Positions 45,654 to 53,803 of a stretch of DNA of 64,000 nt are shown piece by piece. Under the pieces are notes generated by a model. That model saw nothing but the letters and a program-made list of their open reading frames with translations, made no database searches and was not told where the DNA came from. How positions within the stretch are numbered: the first letter of the stretch is position 1; every line of letters begins with the position of its first letter. The position numbers and the translations under genes were made by a program. Source of the DNA: a gamma proteobacterium HdN1 (GTDB lineage Bacteria > Pseudomonadota > Gammaproteobacteria > Pseudomonadales > Ketobacteraceae); contig FP929140.1 in assembly GCA_000198515.1 (NCBI GenBank), positions 3,384,527-3,448,526 of the forward strand, written 5' to 3'.

Positions 45654-47554
45654 TAGAGAGCCTCGGCGGCGCGCGCAGCTGGTTTGCGGATGCGTTGTAG
45701 TTCTTCAAACACATCCTTCTGGGCCATTACGCTGAGGTCGATAATCTCCCGCGCTTGGGCAACGTAATAGGCGAGTTGTTCGTTGTGACGCTGGTCGGCC
45801 TGCTGGAGTGACTGTTCTGCGTGCTGGAGCTGGGCGTAGAGCTTTTCGCTGAATTCGCCAAAGCGCTGTACGCTGCTTTCTAGCGTCTCACTTAGTTGCG
45901 CTACGCTTGTGCCGCTGGTGTTGATCTGGTTGGCCGCTTCATGGAGTGGGGCCAGTTTCTCGTCGATGTGCTGCGTAAATTGGCTGGCGATGCCTTTTAG
46001 CGTATTCGCAGAGGTTTCCGCGAGATTTTGGGCGGAAACCTGCCGCTCGTGGAGTTCGGCCAGTACAGTGTCGACTTTGGCGAGCGTGCTTTGATGTGCT
46101 TGCCACTGTCGGTGCTCTCGTTCACTCGCACCTTGAAGCATTTGCACAATCTGGGCTTGTTGTTCGTGGCTTTGCTGGAAGTGGGTCAGCTGTTCATGCC
46201 AACGCCCCTGCCATTGATGCGCCTGTTCGGAGAGTTGTTGCTGCATTTCTCCCGCACCTTGCTGCCAATGCTGCGCTACGGCGAGCGTTGAGCCCGAGAA
46301 GTTTTCCAGCATCGCATCTAGGCGCTGGTGCGTAGATGCGATGAGTTCTAGCTGTTGCGCATGTGTGGATTCTAGAAGGTGCTTTTGGTGTGACTGATTG
46401 GTGTTGACGATCTGGGCGAGTTGCTCTTGGCTTGCGCTCGCGAGTTGCGCAAACTGGTTTTGGCCTGTGTGGAGGATCTGGGTGAGCTGTTCTAGGCTTG
46501 TGCCGATGAGTTGGCGGTGCTGCTCTAGGTTCGCTTGAATCAGATGAGTCTGTTGTTTGCTGCTTGCATCCAGTAGGCGTAGTTGGTGCTCGTGGGTGCT
46601 TTCGAGGAGTTGGGTTTGTCGTTCGGCGAGCAATGCTTGCTGGTCTGCGCTGGCTTGGAGCAGTTGGGAGAGAGTGTGCTGCAGAAGAGGCGCCATCGCC
46701 TGTTCGGTTTGCGCGGCGATTTGGAGGAGCCGATCCTTGAGCGTCTGCTCAATTCGGATGCCGAGTTCGCCTAAGGTTTGCGCTGCCTGATGCTGAAACT
46801 GGCGTTGGTTTTCTTCAAGCACACCTTGAGTTTTTGATGCGATTTGTTCGAGCGTTGCCGCCATCGCGTGCAGCGTTTGCGCCGCTTCCGGAAGCGCGCT
46901 GGCTTGTTCCTGCAGAAGTGTTAGGGTGTCGCGCTGTTGTTGGCGCGGAGTCAGTGCGGCGAGGTCGGTGGTCGTCGCGACTTCGAGCCGGCGGGCAACC
47001 AGAATGCGCTCACGACGGCAGAGCGCCGAGAGTAGCCCTAGCATTGCCGATGCGGCAACGCCTGCGACCGAGGTTCCAAACGCTTGGCCTAAGCCTTTGA
47101 TCGGCGCGGAGAGCGCGGTGCGAATGGTTTCGAGATCGGTAGTGCCATCCAACGCGAGGGCCGCGCCATTTAAGGTTACGACCATGCCAAGAAAGGTGCC
47201 GAGCATTCCCAGCATGACCAGCAGGCCCACAAGATACGGGGTGAGTACGGGGCCGGGCAGCGCGAGTGGGCCGCCTTCGATGCTGCGTCGCACGCCGGTT
47301 TGGAAGGCTTCGGGGATGCGATCCAACCAGAGCGTTAGCGTTGCGGGTGGAGTTTTGAGTGTGCCGAGTGCGCGCTGAAGAGCTGTGGTTTCGCTTGAGA
47401 ATTTCAGTAACTCTAAGCTGCCCACAAGGTAGGCAATTGCAATGACGGTGGTCACAGCGAAGGCAAGCCAGTGGGCGCCCCAAAATCCCGCGCCAATCCA
47501 TAGGATGGCAGCAGCACCCAATAGAAATGTCACAATTGCAGTGGCTTTATTCAT
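45653..47554 (-). CDS. DUF802 MotA/ExbB-like protein with long coiled-coil tail (ZorA-like)
   Basis: 633 residues. Hydrophobic helices are near 6-24, 29-50, 107-130 and 156-180. The latter pair contains MLGMLGTFLGMVVTL and FGTSVAGVAASAMLGLLSAL, matching the MotA/TolQ/ExbB proton-channel pattern. From about 200 to 620 the protein is an almost unbroken Gln/Leu/Ala-rich coiled coil with a recurring unit of about 15 residues (QLLESTHEHQLRLLDASS). This plan, channel plus giant cytoplasmic tail, is that of ZorA. Start at ATG 47554, overlapping the DUF3348 stop by 8 bp. Confidence 0.85.
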   Translation of the reverse strand: MNKATAIVTFLLGAAAILWIGAGFWGAHWLAFAVTTVIAIAYLVGSLELLKFSSETTALQRALGTLKTPPATLTLWLDRIPEAFQTGVRRSIEGGPLALPGPVLTPYLVGLLVMLGMLGTFLGMVVTLNGAALALDGTTDLETIRTALSAPIKGLGQAFGTSVAGVAASAMLGLLSALCRRERILVARRLEVATTTDLAALTPRQQQRDTLTLLQEQASALPEAAQTLHAMAATLEQIASKTQGVLEENQRQFQHQAAQTLGELGIRIEQTLKDRLLQIAAQTEQAMAPLLQHTLSQLLQASADQQALLAERQTQLLESTHEHQLRLLDASSKQQTHLIQANLEQHRQLIGTSLEQLTQILHTGQNQFAQLASASQEQLAQIVNTNQSHQKHLLESTHAQQLELIASTHQRLDAMLENFSGSTLAVAQHWQQGAGEMQQQLSEQAHQWQGRWHEQLTHFQQSHEQQAQIVQMLQGASEREHRQWQAHQSTLAKVDTVLAELHERQVSAQNLAETSANTLKGIASQFTQHIDEKLAPLHEAANQINTSGTSVAQLSETLESSVQRFGEFSEKLYAQLQHAEQSLQQADQRHNEQLAYYVAQAREIIDLSVMAQKDVFEELQRIRKPAARAAEAL

Positions 47555-48452
47555 GCGTATCGCAAACCTCTTTCTTATAAGTTTCAAGTAAGCCTTTGAT
47601 CGGCTGCAGGCGCACGTCGAGCTCTACAAGCAGTAGTTGCCGAAGGTCCTCACAAAATAGGCTGTGCGCGCTTGTGTTGTTTTGATGGGTGTGGAGTTCC
47701 TTAAAACGCTTCTCCAGTTGTCGGAGGATTTGCCCAAAAGCTTTGCGCGCTCGCGTCCAGAGGGCTTCTTCTAGTGCAGCATCAAGGCTGGCGAGAGGCT
47801 GACAGTGTGGCGCTGCTTCGCAAAGGTGCCAGCGCAGAAGTGCACGCAGCCGCCGCAGATGATTGTCGATGTGCTGCTGATGGGTTGCGTAAAACCGCAT
47901 ATAGCGTTCGAAACTTGGCTGTTCCTCGGCGGCGGGAAGGCGAATTCTGTGGTAGTCGGGGTCGTTGTTGCAACTGCGATGGATCGCGTTTATCAGTAGT
48001 TCTTGGGTGTGTCGGTATTCTTCTTCTGGGCTGCGTGCAGAAAAGGATTCAATTTCTGGGCGATAGTTCCACGGCTGATCCAACGCAGTAGACAGGGTTA
48101 CAGCCTCGGAAAAACCAAGGCTTTGCGCGAGTTGTTCTGCGATCTCTACGTTTGCTGGAAGGCTTTTGACCTCTACCGGCGCCATCCCGCGAAGTGCTTG
48201 GGCAAGCATTGCTTGAATTGGGTGCTCTGCGGCAGTAGCGGCAAAACGAGGGGGGGATGTTGGATTCAGGGTGTCTGGTTCGGGTGAATGGGGTGGGTGC
48301 ATCGCGCTTTGCGGTACGGTTGGCGTCATGGTGTGGCTAGAGTAATCCTGAGTGGGCACCAAGGGCGCTATAGGGTACGTCGGAAGATCCCGTATGTCAT
48401 GGATTGCAGGGGATTTTTTGGTTTGCGCAAATGTCGTGTGTGTTGCTTGCAT
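47547..48452 (-). CDS. DUF3348-like protein, first gene of the motor operon
   Basis: About 301 residues. A Pro/Ser/Thr-rich, probably disordered N-terminus (1-75) precedes a helical domain with LAQSLGFSEAVTLSTALD, a segment near FERYMRFYATHQQHIDNHLRRL and a coiled C-terminus. No membrane helix. Probably cytoplasmic partner or tail-associated factor of the DUF802/OmpA pair. Start at 48452 is my choice; the frame opens to 48542. Confidence 0.72.
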   Translation of the reverse strand: MQATHTTFAQTKKSPAIHDIRDLPTYPIAPLVPTQDYSSHTMTPTVPQSAMHPPHSPEPDTLNPTSPPRFAATAAEHPIQAMLAQALRGMAPVEVKSLPANVEIAEQLAQSLGFSEAVTLSTALDQPWNYRPEIESFSARSPEEEYRHTQELLINAIHRSCNNDPDYHRIRLPAAEEQPSFERYMRFYATHQQHIDNHLRRLRALLRWHLCEAAPHCQPLASLDAALEEALWTRARKAFGQILRQLEKRFKELHTHQNNTSAHSLFCEDLRQLLLVELDVRLQPIKGLLETYKKEVCDTHE

Positions 48453-48595
48453 TATTACCTGTTTGGCGGATTGTTCAAGAAAAAATGAACATAAAATCAT
48501 CAGCTGGCAAGTGTTTGCGTCTGTGCGGGTTGCCGGCGGCATCGCTCATTTGTGTTAGCCGGATCTGCTACTTAAGTACTAGATGCGAAGGAGAT

Positions 48596-48610
48596 TGATA
48601 ATTGTTATCA
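48596..48610 (+). promoter_or_regulatory. Fur box
   Basis: TGATAATTGTTATCA is a palindrome matching the 7-1-7 Fur consensus TGATAATnATTATCA at all but one position. It lies 41 bp before the start of the membrane protein at 48651, so iron-replete Fur should repress the operon. Confidence 0.82.
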
Positions 48611-48650
48611 TCTTTTCGCCGGCCGGCAGTAAGAAGCGCCATGGAGCAGA

Positions 48651-49094
48651 ATGATGACATATACAGTTGTACAGTTGATCCACCTTTTTTGTGCCATCAC
48701 GTTTATCGGTGTGGTGTTCTTTGAAGTGTTCCTGCTTGAAGGCGTGCGCGCCAAGCTTGGGCCGCAATTGATGCATCAGGTGGAGCAAGGCATTATCGGG
48801 CGGGCAAAATTTATAATGCCGTGGTTTGTCGGCATGCTGTTTATTTCTGGCATTACCCTTGCGGGGATTCACTACGCCAACAATCCGCGCGTTTTCTCTA
48901 CACCTTTCGGAATTATGCTCGGCATTAAGATTGTGCTTGCGATCAGCGTGCTGGTGCATTTTGTAAAGGCAATGACTGCTGCCCAAAGTGGCTGCATGGA
49001 TTCAACGCGATTTCAGTACACCCACCTTTCGGTTTTTATTCACATGATTTTGATCGTAATCCTTGCCAAGGTGATGTTTGTCATTCATTGGTAA
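48651..49094 (+). CDS. CopD-like four-helix membrane protein
   Basis: 147 residues, almost all hydrophobic in four helices (about 5-30, 50-72, 85-105, 122-145). His residues sit in or near the helices (QLIHLFCA, LVHFVKA, FIHMILI), and family resemblance is to CopD/heme- or copper-binding membrane proteins. GGAG lies five bases before the ATG. It is first gene of the Fur-box operon. The transported or bound metal is not certain. Confidence 0.72.
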   Translation: MMTYTVVQLIHLFCAITFIGVVFFEVFLLEGVRAKLGPQLMHQVEQGIIGRAKFIMPWFVGMLFISGITLAGIHYANNPRVFSTPFGIMLGIKIVLAISVLVHFVKAMTAAQSGCMDSTRFQYTHLSVFIHMILIVILAKVMFVIHW

Positions 49095-49153
49095 GAACGC
49101 CCCGCTGGGTTGATTGGAGCGATTGCAAAGTTGATTTCGTATAGGTGAATCGC

Positions 49154-51397
49154 ATGGCGGAGAGGCAGGGTAAAAAAGGTGCGCGCAGGGTTCGTAGCAG
49201 CGTGCAGAGCGCAAGGCACCAACGAGTTTCACGCAGTGATCTTGGCGCGGCAGCGGGTGCCGTAGGATTGTTTGCGCTTGTAAGTGGCCCGTTATTCGCG
49301 GAAGAGTTGCTCGAACTCGATGCACTTAAAATTAGCGGAACGGCCGCATCTTCTGTACACGTCGAGTCTGACCAAGAGGCGGCAGAGCGGCTGGCGGCGG
49401 TGCCCGGCGGAACAAATTTAATTTCGTTAAAGGAAGCCGGTAAGCTCTCAACACTTTCCGACGCGCTGAACTACCAGCCTGGCGTAATTGTGCAGGAATT
49501 TTTTGGTGGATTAGACCAGCCACGCCTCAACATTCGCGGTTCAGCAATCCAAGGAAACCCGGTTTCGCGCGGGGTTTTACTGCGGCAAGATCATTTGCCG
49601 CTCAATGACGCCGACGGTTCTTTTATTATCGGCCTTCTGAATTTGCGCGATACCCGTCGTGTAGAAGTTCATCGCGGGGCAAACAGCCGAGTACCGGGCT
49701 CATTTACTTTGGGTGGGGATTTGGATTTTATTTCGTGGCTGGGGGAAGGAGAAGATAGCGAGGGGCGAGTTCGTGCAACGATGGAAACGGGTAGTTTTTC
49801 GCATCAATTGGTTCATGCAGCTTATGCATCCGGTGATGCGCCGCACCGTTGGTTTTCTAGCGTCAGCAGCAGTAGTTCTGACGGCTATCGTCATCACTCC
49901 GCCTCTGAGCAAACTCGTTATCAGTTAAACCTTGCCAGCCGGTTCAGTGATGCAGTGTCCAACTACGGGCATTTCAGCTATACCGATATGCAATTCGACA
50001 TGCCGTTTGTGCTGCCAGAAGCCACGGCAAAATCTTCGCCAGAATCGGTATTCGGCGATAACGTCCCAATTACGGGAATCTTGCCAGAGGACATTACGCT
50101 TCCCGGCTTTATTGATCCGAATAAAATTGCCAACACGGTCATGAATATGTATTCACGTGACCCGCATCGGGCGACTCGCCATTTGCGTGTGGCCAACAAT
50201 TTAATTTGGCAAACCAAAGCGATCCGTCAGCGGTTGGGCGCGTACTGGCAGCGTACCGATGATGCCTTTGTAGATCCGTTTGAGCACATTGAAACCGAAT
50301 CGAAAACCTTGGGTGTACAATGGACGTTGGATGGAGACTTACACCCAAGGTTCCACTATCAGATTGGCTTTGACTACAATCAAAGCGACATGCCGCGTAC
50401 CTATTACGGCAACCATCCTTTGCAGGGAAAAAAGGTGATGCCTGCGTTTGCAGTGCTGGACATGGAGGCGGAAAATTACGCGCTCTCTGCATCCTTTGAT
50501 TGGCAGCTGAACAATGCTCTCACGCTTACCTCACAGTGGCAAGAAGGGCGCTCTACGCGCAACGTGCTAGAAAAAAATAGTAGCGAGCGTTATAACGGGG
50601 AATGGGATGTCTCGTTGGCAAAAATTGGTGCGATTTATCAGCCTGAAGCGGGTGCTCCGCGCTGGTATGCAAACCTGAGCCAGAGCCTAGAACTTCCGAC
50701 GTTCTGGGAGCTTGTCGGGGTGGATGCCAATCCGATCCTGACGTGGCAGTCGCGCGCCCATCTACAGCCGCTTGCGCCGCAAAAAGCGGTGACTGCAGAA
50801 CTGGGGGTTGATCAGAAGCTTAGTGATCGGTCTGTGTGGGAGTTGACGTTTTTCCGAAGTGAAATTGAGCGCGAGCTGATTTCTACGGCGAGCCAATTTG
50901 GCGTCATTGCAAAAACCGATAACTACGATGGCGATACGATTCATCAAGGGATTGAGGCAGGATTTAGCGGCCACTTTGGATTAGGCGCGCACGATCGAGA
51001 GTGGCTGTATCGCACCAGTTGGACGTATAGCGATTTTTATTTTGTCAATGGCGTGTTTGAAGGCAATACCATTGCAGGTGTACCCAAAAACCTCGTGGCT
51101 GCCGAACTTTTGTTTCGCCAAGGAGGAGTCAAGCTAGGCCCGAATGTGCGCTGGGTGCCGGATGACAATCCGGTAGACCATGAGAATACCCTCGGCCAAG
51201 GCCGCTATTTTGTGCTGGGCTTTGCCATAGACGCGCTGTATCGTGATTTCTTGCGCGGCTATATCAACTTCGATAACGTGCTGGACAAAACCTATAACGC
51301 ATCGTATGTGGTGCGAGCTCGTTCGAATGAATACTTGCCGACATTTTTGCCTGGCAATGGTTTTGGCGTAACGGCCGGAGTCCAGCTAACGCTATAG
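49154..51397 (+). CDS. TonB-dependent outer-membrane receptor
   Basis: 747 residues: signal sequence (about 28-50), TonB-box region after it, plug domain with LSDALNYQPGVIVQEFFGG and the family motif LNIRGSAIQGNPVSRG, and a 22-strand barrel ending in VTAGVQLTL. The Fur box upstream and TonB architecture point to iron-limited uptake of a siderophore or other metal complex. Start at ATG 49154 (AGGTGA six bases upstream) rather than the GTG at 49145. The cognate ABC importer and TonB are not in the window. Confidence 0.94.
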   Translation: MAERQGKKGARRVRSSVQSARHQRVSRSDLGAAAGAVGLFALVSGPLFAEELLELDALKISGTAASSVHVESDQEAAERLAAVPGGTNLISLKEAGKLSTLSDALNYQPGVIVQEFFGGLDQPRLNIRGSAIQGNPVSRGVLLRQDHLPLNDADGSFIIGLLNLRDTRRVEVHRGANSRVPGSFTLGGDLDFISWLGEGEDSEGRVRATMETGSFSHQLVHAAYASGDAPHRWFSSVSSSSSDGYRHHSASEQTRYQLNLASRFSDAVSNYGHFSYTDMQFDMPFVLPEATAKSSPESVFGDNVPITGILPEDITLPGFIDPNKIANTVMNMYSRDPHRATRHLRVANNLIWQTKAIRQRLGAYWQRTDDAFVDPFEHIETESKTLGVQWTLDGDLHPRFHYQIGFDYNQSDMPRTYYGNHPLQGKKVMPAFAVLDMEAENYALSASFDWQLNNALTLTSQWQEGRSTRNVLEKNSSERYNGEWDVSLAKIGAIYQPEAGAPRWYANLSQSLELPTFWELVGVDANPILTWQSRAHLQPLAPQKAVTAELGVDQKLSDRSVWELTFFRSEIERELISTASQFGVIAKTDNYDGDTIHQGIEAGFSGHFGLGAHDREWLYRTSWTYSDFYFVNGVFEGNTIAGVPKNLVAAELLFRQGGVKLGPNVRWVPDDNPVDHENTLGQGRYFVLGFAIDALYRDFLRGYINFDNVLDKTYNASYVVRARSNEYLPTFLPGNGFGVTAGVQLTL

Positions 51398-51456
51398 CGT
51401 TTTTTAGCGTTGCAGGATGCCAGTCTTTGCAGCCGTTTCTAGTGGAGGCTTTGATC

Positions 51457-52071
51457 ATGATACAAAAACCGCAGGCATTTTTTGCCGATGCTCCTACTAT
51501 CCTAATGCGCGATGCCTTGGGGCAGTTCCTTGGCGCAACGCAAGATGGCTTGATCGAATATGGCTACGAAGATGCTGTTGCGCTGGCGGGGCATTCCTGC
51601 CCAACCGTAGCGGTTTCCTGGCTGATGACGCGCGCTGCGCTGCGCCATCTTTACGGCGATTCTGTTCCTGAGCGCGGTGGTGTTTCTGTAGCGTGGCGTG
51701 ATGCGCGTACTAGCGGCGTTACCGGCGTGATGGCGAACGTGGTAGGGCTGGTAACTGGCGCATGTGATGAGAGCGGTTTCAAGGGCTTGGGAGGGCGCTT
51801 TCAACGCAGCGGCCTGCTGTCTTTTGGCGTGCCAATGGAAGGCGAGATTCGCTTTACCCGACTGGATAGCGGCGCTTCGATCGAGACGTCTTCCAACCCG
51901 AGCAAGGTGCCGATGCCGGGTGAGGTGCGAATGTTGATGTCACGTTGTCTATCGGAGCAGGCCAGCCCCGCGGAATTTCGGGCTTTTGGGGAAGCGTGGC
52001 AAACGCGCGTGCGGAAACTGTTATTGGAATATGCGGATGACCCAGAGGTTATTATTCTGCATACTAAGTAG
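51457..52071 (+). CDS. FmdE-like family protein
   Basis: 204 residues. GHSCPTVAVSWLM near residue 45 is the FmdE-domain hallmark (Gly-His-x-Cys-Pro). Three His/Cys-type residues could bind a metal. FmdE is named from molybdenum formylmethanofuran dehydrogenase operons, but its bacterial role is unknown. GGAGG lies eight bases before the ATG at 51457. Co-location in a Fur-regulated TonB operon suggests metal handling. Confidence 0.8.
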   Translation: MIQKPQAFFADAPTILMRDALGQFLGATQDGLIEYGYEDAVALAGHSCPTVAVSWLMTRAALRHLYGDSVPERGGVSVAWRDARTSGVTGVMANVVGLVTGACDESGFKGLGGRFQRSGLLSFGVPMEGEIRFTRLDSGASIETSSNPSKVPMPGEVRMLMSRCLSEQASPAEFRAFGEAWQTRVRKLLLEYADDPEVIILHTK

Positions 52072-52109
52072 GCCGTTATTTTGGCGTTCATTTTTCAGGA
52101 GGCAAGAAT

Positions 52110-52460
52110 ATGTCGGAAGGTCTCTATCCAAAGGCCACGCAAGCGATCGCAGAACAGCGCCACAAACTGGCCCCAGAAACCCACGATGCGTTCGTTGCGT
52201 TTAGCAAGCAAGTATTTGCAGATGGCGCGCTGGATGCAAAAACCAAGCAGTTGATTGCCGTCGCCGTTGCTCATACCACCCAGTGTGGATACTGCATTCA
52301 GGGCCACACCAAAGGCGCATTGCGCGCTGGTGCGACCGACGCGCAAATCATGGAAGCGATCTGGGTAGCCGCAGAGATGCGCGCAGGTGGCGCTTATGCG
52401 CATTCCACGGTTGCACTGGATACGATCAATCAGGTGCATGGGCGCGAAAAGGGGAAGTAG
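52110..52460 (+). CDS. AhpD-like / carboxymuconolactone decarboxylase-fold protein
   Basis: 116 residues of the AhpD-like fold with the redox pair in TTQCGYCIQGHTKGA (CxxC and His). Such proteins reduce peroxides through a dihydrolipoyl partner. It has a strong AGGAGG site. It is the last gene of the Fur-box operon and ends at a terminator, consistent with oxidative stress linked to iron. Confidence 0.92.
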   Translation: MSEGLYPKATQAIAEQRHKLAPETHDAFVAFSKQVFADGALDAKTKQLIAVAVAHTTQCGYCIQGHTKGALRAGATDAQIMEAIWVAAEMRAGGAYAHSTVALDTINQVHGREKGK

Positions 52461-52683
52461 GCAAAAAAAGCCCTGCTAGGGAACGAGCAGAGCTTTTTTG
52501 TTTTCGAACAGACTTCGATTCGACCTGAAATTGGCCTTTAACCATGTATTCATTGTGATATCCCGTTATTCCAGCTGAACTGATTACTGGGTAAGGGCCG
52601 AGGCGTCGGTAGTTTTCGGAAAGGTCGTAACCACGCTTCAGGTTTATCAAGCTGCCAAGGCGTTTGAGTGCTGCGCCGCTCAT
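52426..52683 (-). pseudogene. Type I restriction specificity subunit HsdS, N-terminal remnant
   Basis: 85 codons; only the first 48 or so match HsdS (LGSLINLKRGYDLSENYRR, PYPVISSAGITGYHNEYMVKG), the start of a target-recognition domain. The rest is unrelated and runs into the AhpD gene and its terminator. A full HsdS has about 400 residues. It is a fragment without a partner HsdM or HsdR in the window. Confidence 0.72.
52463..52500 (+). terminator. Rho-independent terminator of the Fur-box operon
   Basis: AAAAAAGC-CCTGCT pairs with AGCAG-AGCTTTTTT across a short loop, followed by T. It immediately follows the AhpD-like stop. Confidence 0.82.
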
Positions 52684-52695
52684 ACCGCATCCCCA

Positions 52696-53463
52696 CTAAC
52701 TGCCTTTTTGCTGTACCAGCCACTGCCGCCCCGCGTCCGTTAGCCGGTATTTTTGCAGGCGGCTTTGCGGTTTGTCGGGCAGGGTTCTTTCAATCCATGC
52801 GTGTTCCAGCAGGGTGCCTACTGAGCGGTTCAGCGCCCCTGTGACGCTGTGCAGCCCCAATTCGCGGGCTAATTCTGATTTGGACAACGGTGTGACTTGC
52901 AAGAGAGTCAGCATTCGTTGTTTTAGCGACTCTGCCCCTGACTCTGCCCCTGAATCTGTGACTTCGGGGGTGGCTTGTGCGGCCAGCTCCAGTGCGCCTT
53001 GATCCATCGGAAAACGCAGCTCAAAAAAGTGCTCGCTGATATGCACAATGCTGCTGTCGTAAGCCGCAAGGATGCGGCGCATGCCTGAGCCCAAGTGCTC
53101 GACCAGCTCCATATCCCGAAACACTCGCATGAGTTCACGATTGCGCGGCATGGAACGCCCGCTCAGGCACTCCTCTAGGCTTAAGCCGGTCATCAGCCCG
53201 CCATAGGAGGTGATGCTGATCCGGTCGGCGTAGATCTCCACCAGCGGCGGTACTTCTGCGCTGTAGTCGTTATGGATGATGGCGTTAATCAGGGCTTCGC
53301 GCAGGGCGCGTGCATTGAATAAACGGCGCTGCTCGCGCTCGGCGGCGCCGGTAATGCGGGTGAAGGTGGCGATGATGCCATTGGGCGCTTTCGTATCTCG
53401 CTTCGTTTCATGCCTTGCATCCCCAGTTTCAATTTTGCTACAGGGGTACACGTGGGGATGCAA
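52696..53463 (-). pseudogene. Truncated AlbA/RecG-like ATP-binding protein (type I RM-associated)
   Basis: 255 residues: RLFNARALREALINAIIHNDYS is the HATPase_c_4 segment of proteins that also carry an N-terminal AlbA_2 domain, then SYGGLMTGLSLEE and FRDMELVEHLGSGMRRIL, and a winged-helix C-terminus. The AlbA_2 domain of about 180 residues is absent; the first 40 residues look unrelated. These genes often sit between hsdM and hsdS. Together with the HsdS fragment it is the scar of a type I restriction locus. Confidence 0.68.
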
Positions 53464-53518
53464 GCATTGTCAATGCTGTATAGAGAATGTGAGGATATGT
53501 GCGAACATACAAAAGGCA

Positions 53519-53545
53519 TAAAAAAACCCTTGTTTTCAAGGGTTT
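53519..53545 (-). terminator. Terminator originally belonging to the tRNA-Met gene
   Basis: On the minus strand AAACCCTTG-AAAA-CAAGGGTTT is followed by seven T, 44 bp beyond the partial tRNA in attL. Before integration it would have ended tRNA-Met transcription. Confidence 0.75.
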
Positions 53546-53584
53546 AGTGTTTGTTTAGGCATATGTGAAAATATGTCTAAAAGG

Positions 53585-53636
53585 TAATTGGTGGCTACAG
53601 CGGGAATCGAACCTGCGACCCCAGCATTATGAGTGC
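53585..53636. repeat. attL: 52-bp direct repeat (3' half of tRNA-Met)
   Basis: Identical to 60170-60221 over 52 bp. It contains the 3' half of tRNA-Met (CAU), including anticodon, T-arm and acceptor with CCA, read on the minus strand. Sequence diverges just outside on both sides, as for the core of a site-specific recombination. Confidence 0.93.
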
Positions 53637-53750
53637 CTTTTGGAGCCTTGTATTTTCGGCCCTAATTGCTCACTAACCGTTACCGTGCAAAGGCTCTGGC
53701 GTTAGTTGTTGCTCACCTACGTTTACCCCTTTAGACTGGTTTTTACCCTA

Positions 53751-53775
53751 ACGAGTTGCGCCTGAGTTGCGCCTA
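53751..53775. repeat. Left copy of ACGAGTTGCGCCTGAGTTGC... (arm-type repeat)
   Basis: A 25-bp stretch containing GAGTTGCGCCT twice in tandem, repeated identically at 60105-60129 near the other end. Integrase arm-type sites are a natural reading; no data prove it. Confidence 0.65.
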
Positions 53776-53803
53776 ATTTTCATAACGCCCCGCATGAGTG
53801 GGC

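Noticed and set aside
44465-48452. Complete Zorya defence system
   Set aside because: Only ZorA/ZorB-like proteins are present; no ZorC, ZorD helicase or ZorE nuclease is visible, so I call it ZorAB-like only.
53585-53636. A second tRNA-Met gene at the left end of the element
   Set aside because: Only the 3' half is present; the D-arm and 5' acceptor strand are missing, so it is attL rather than a functional tRNA.
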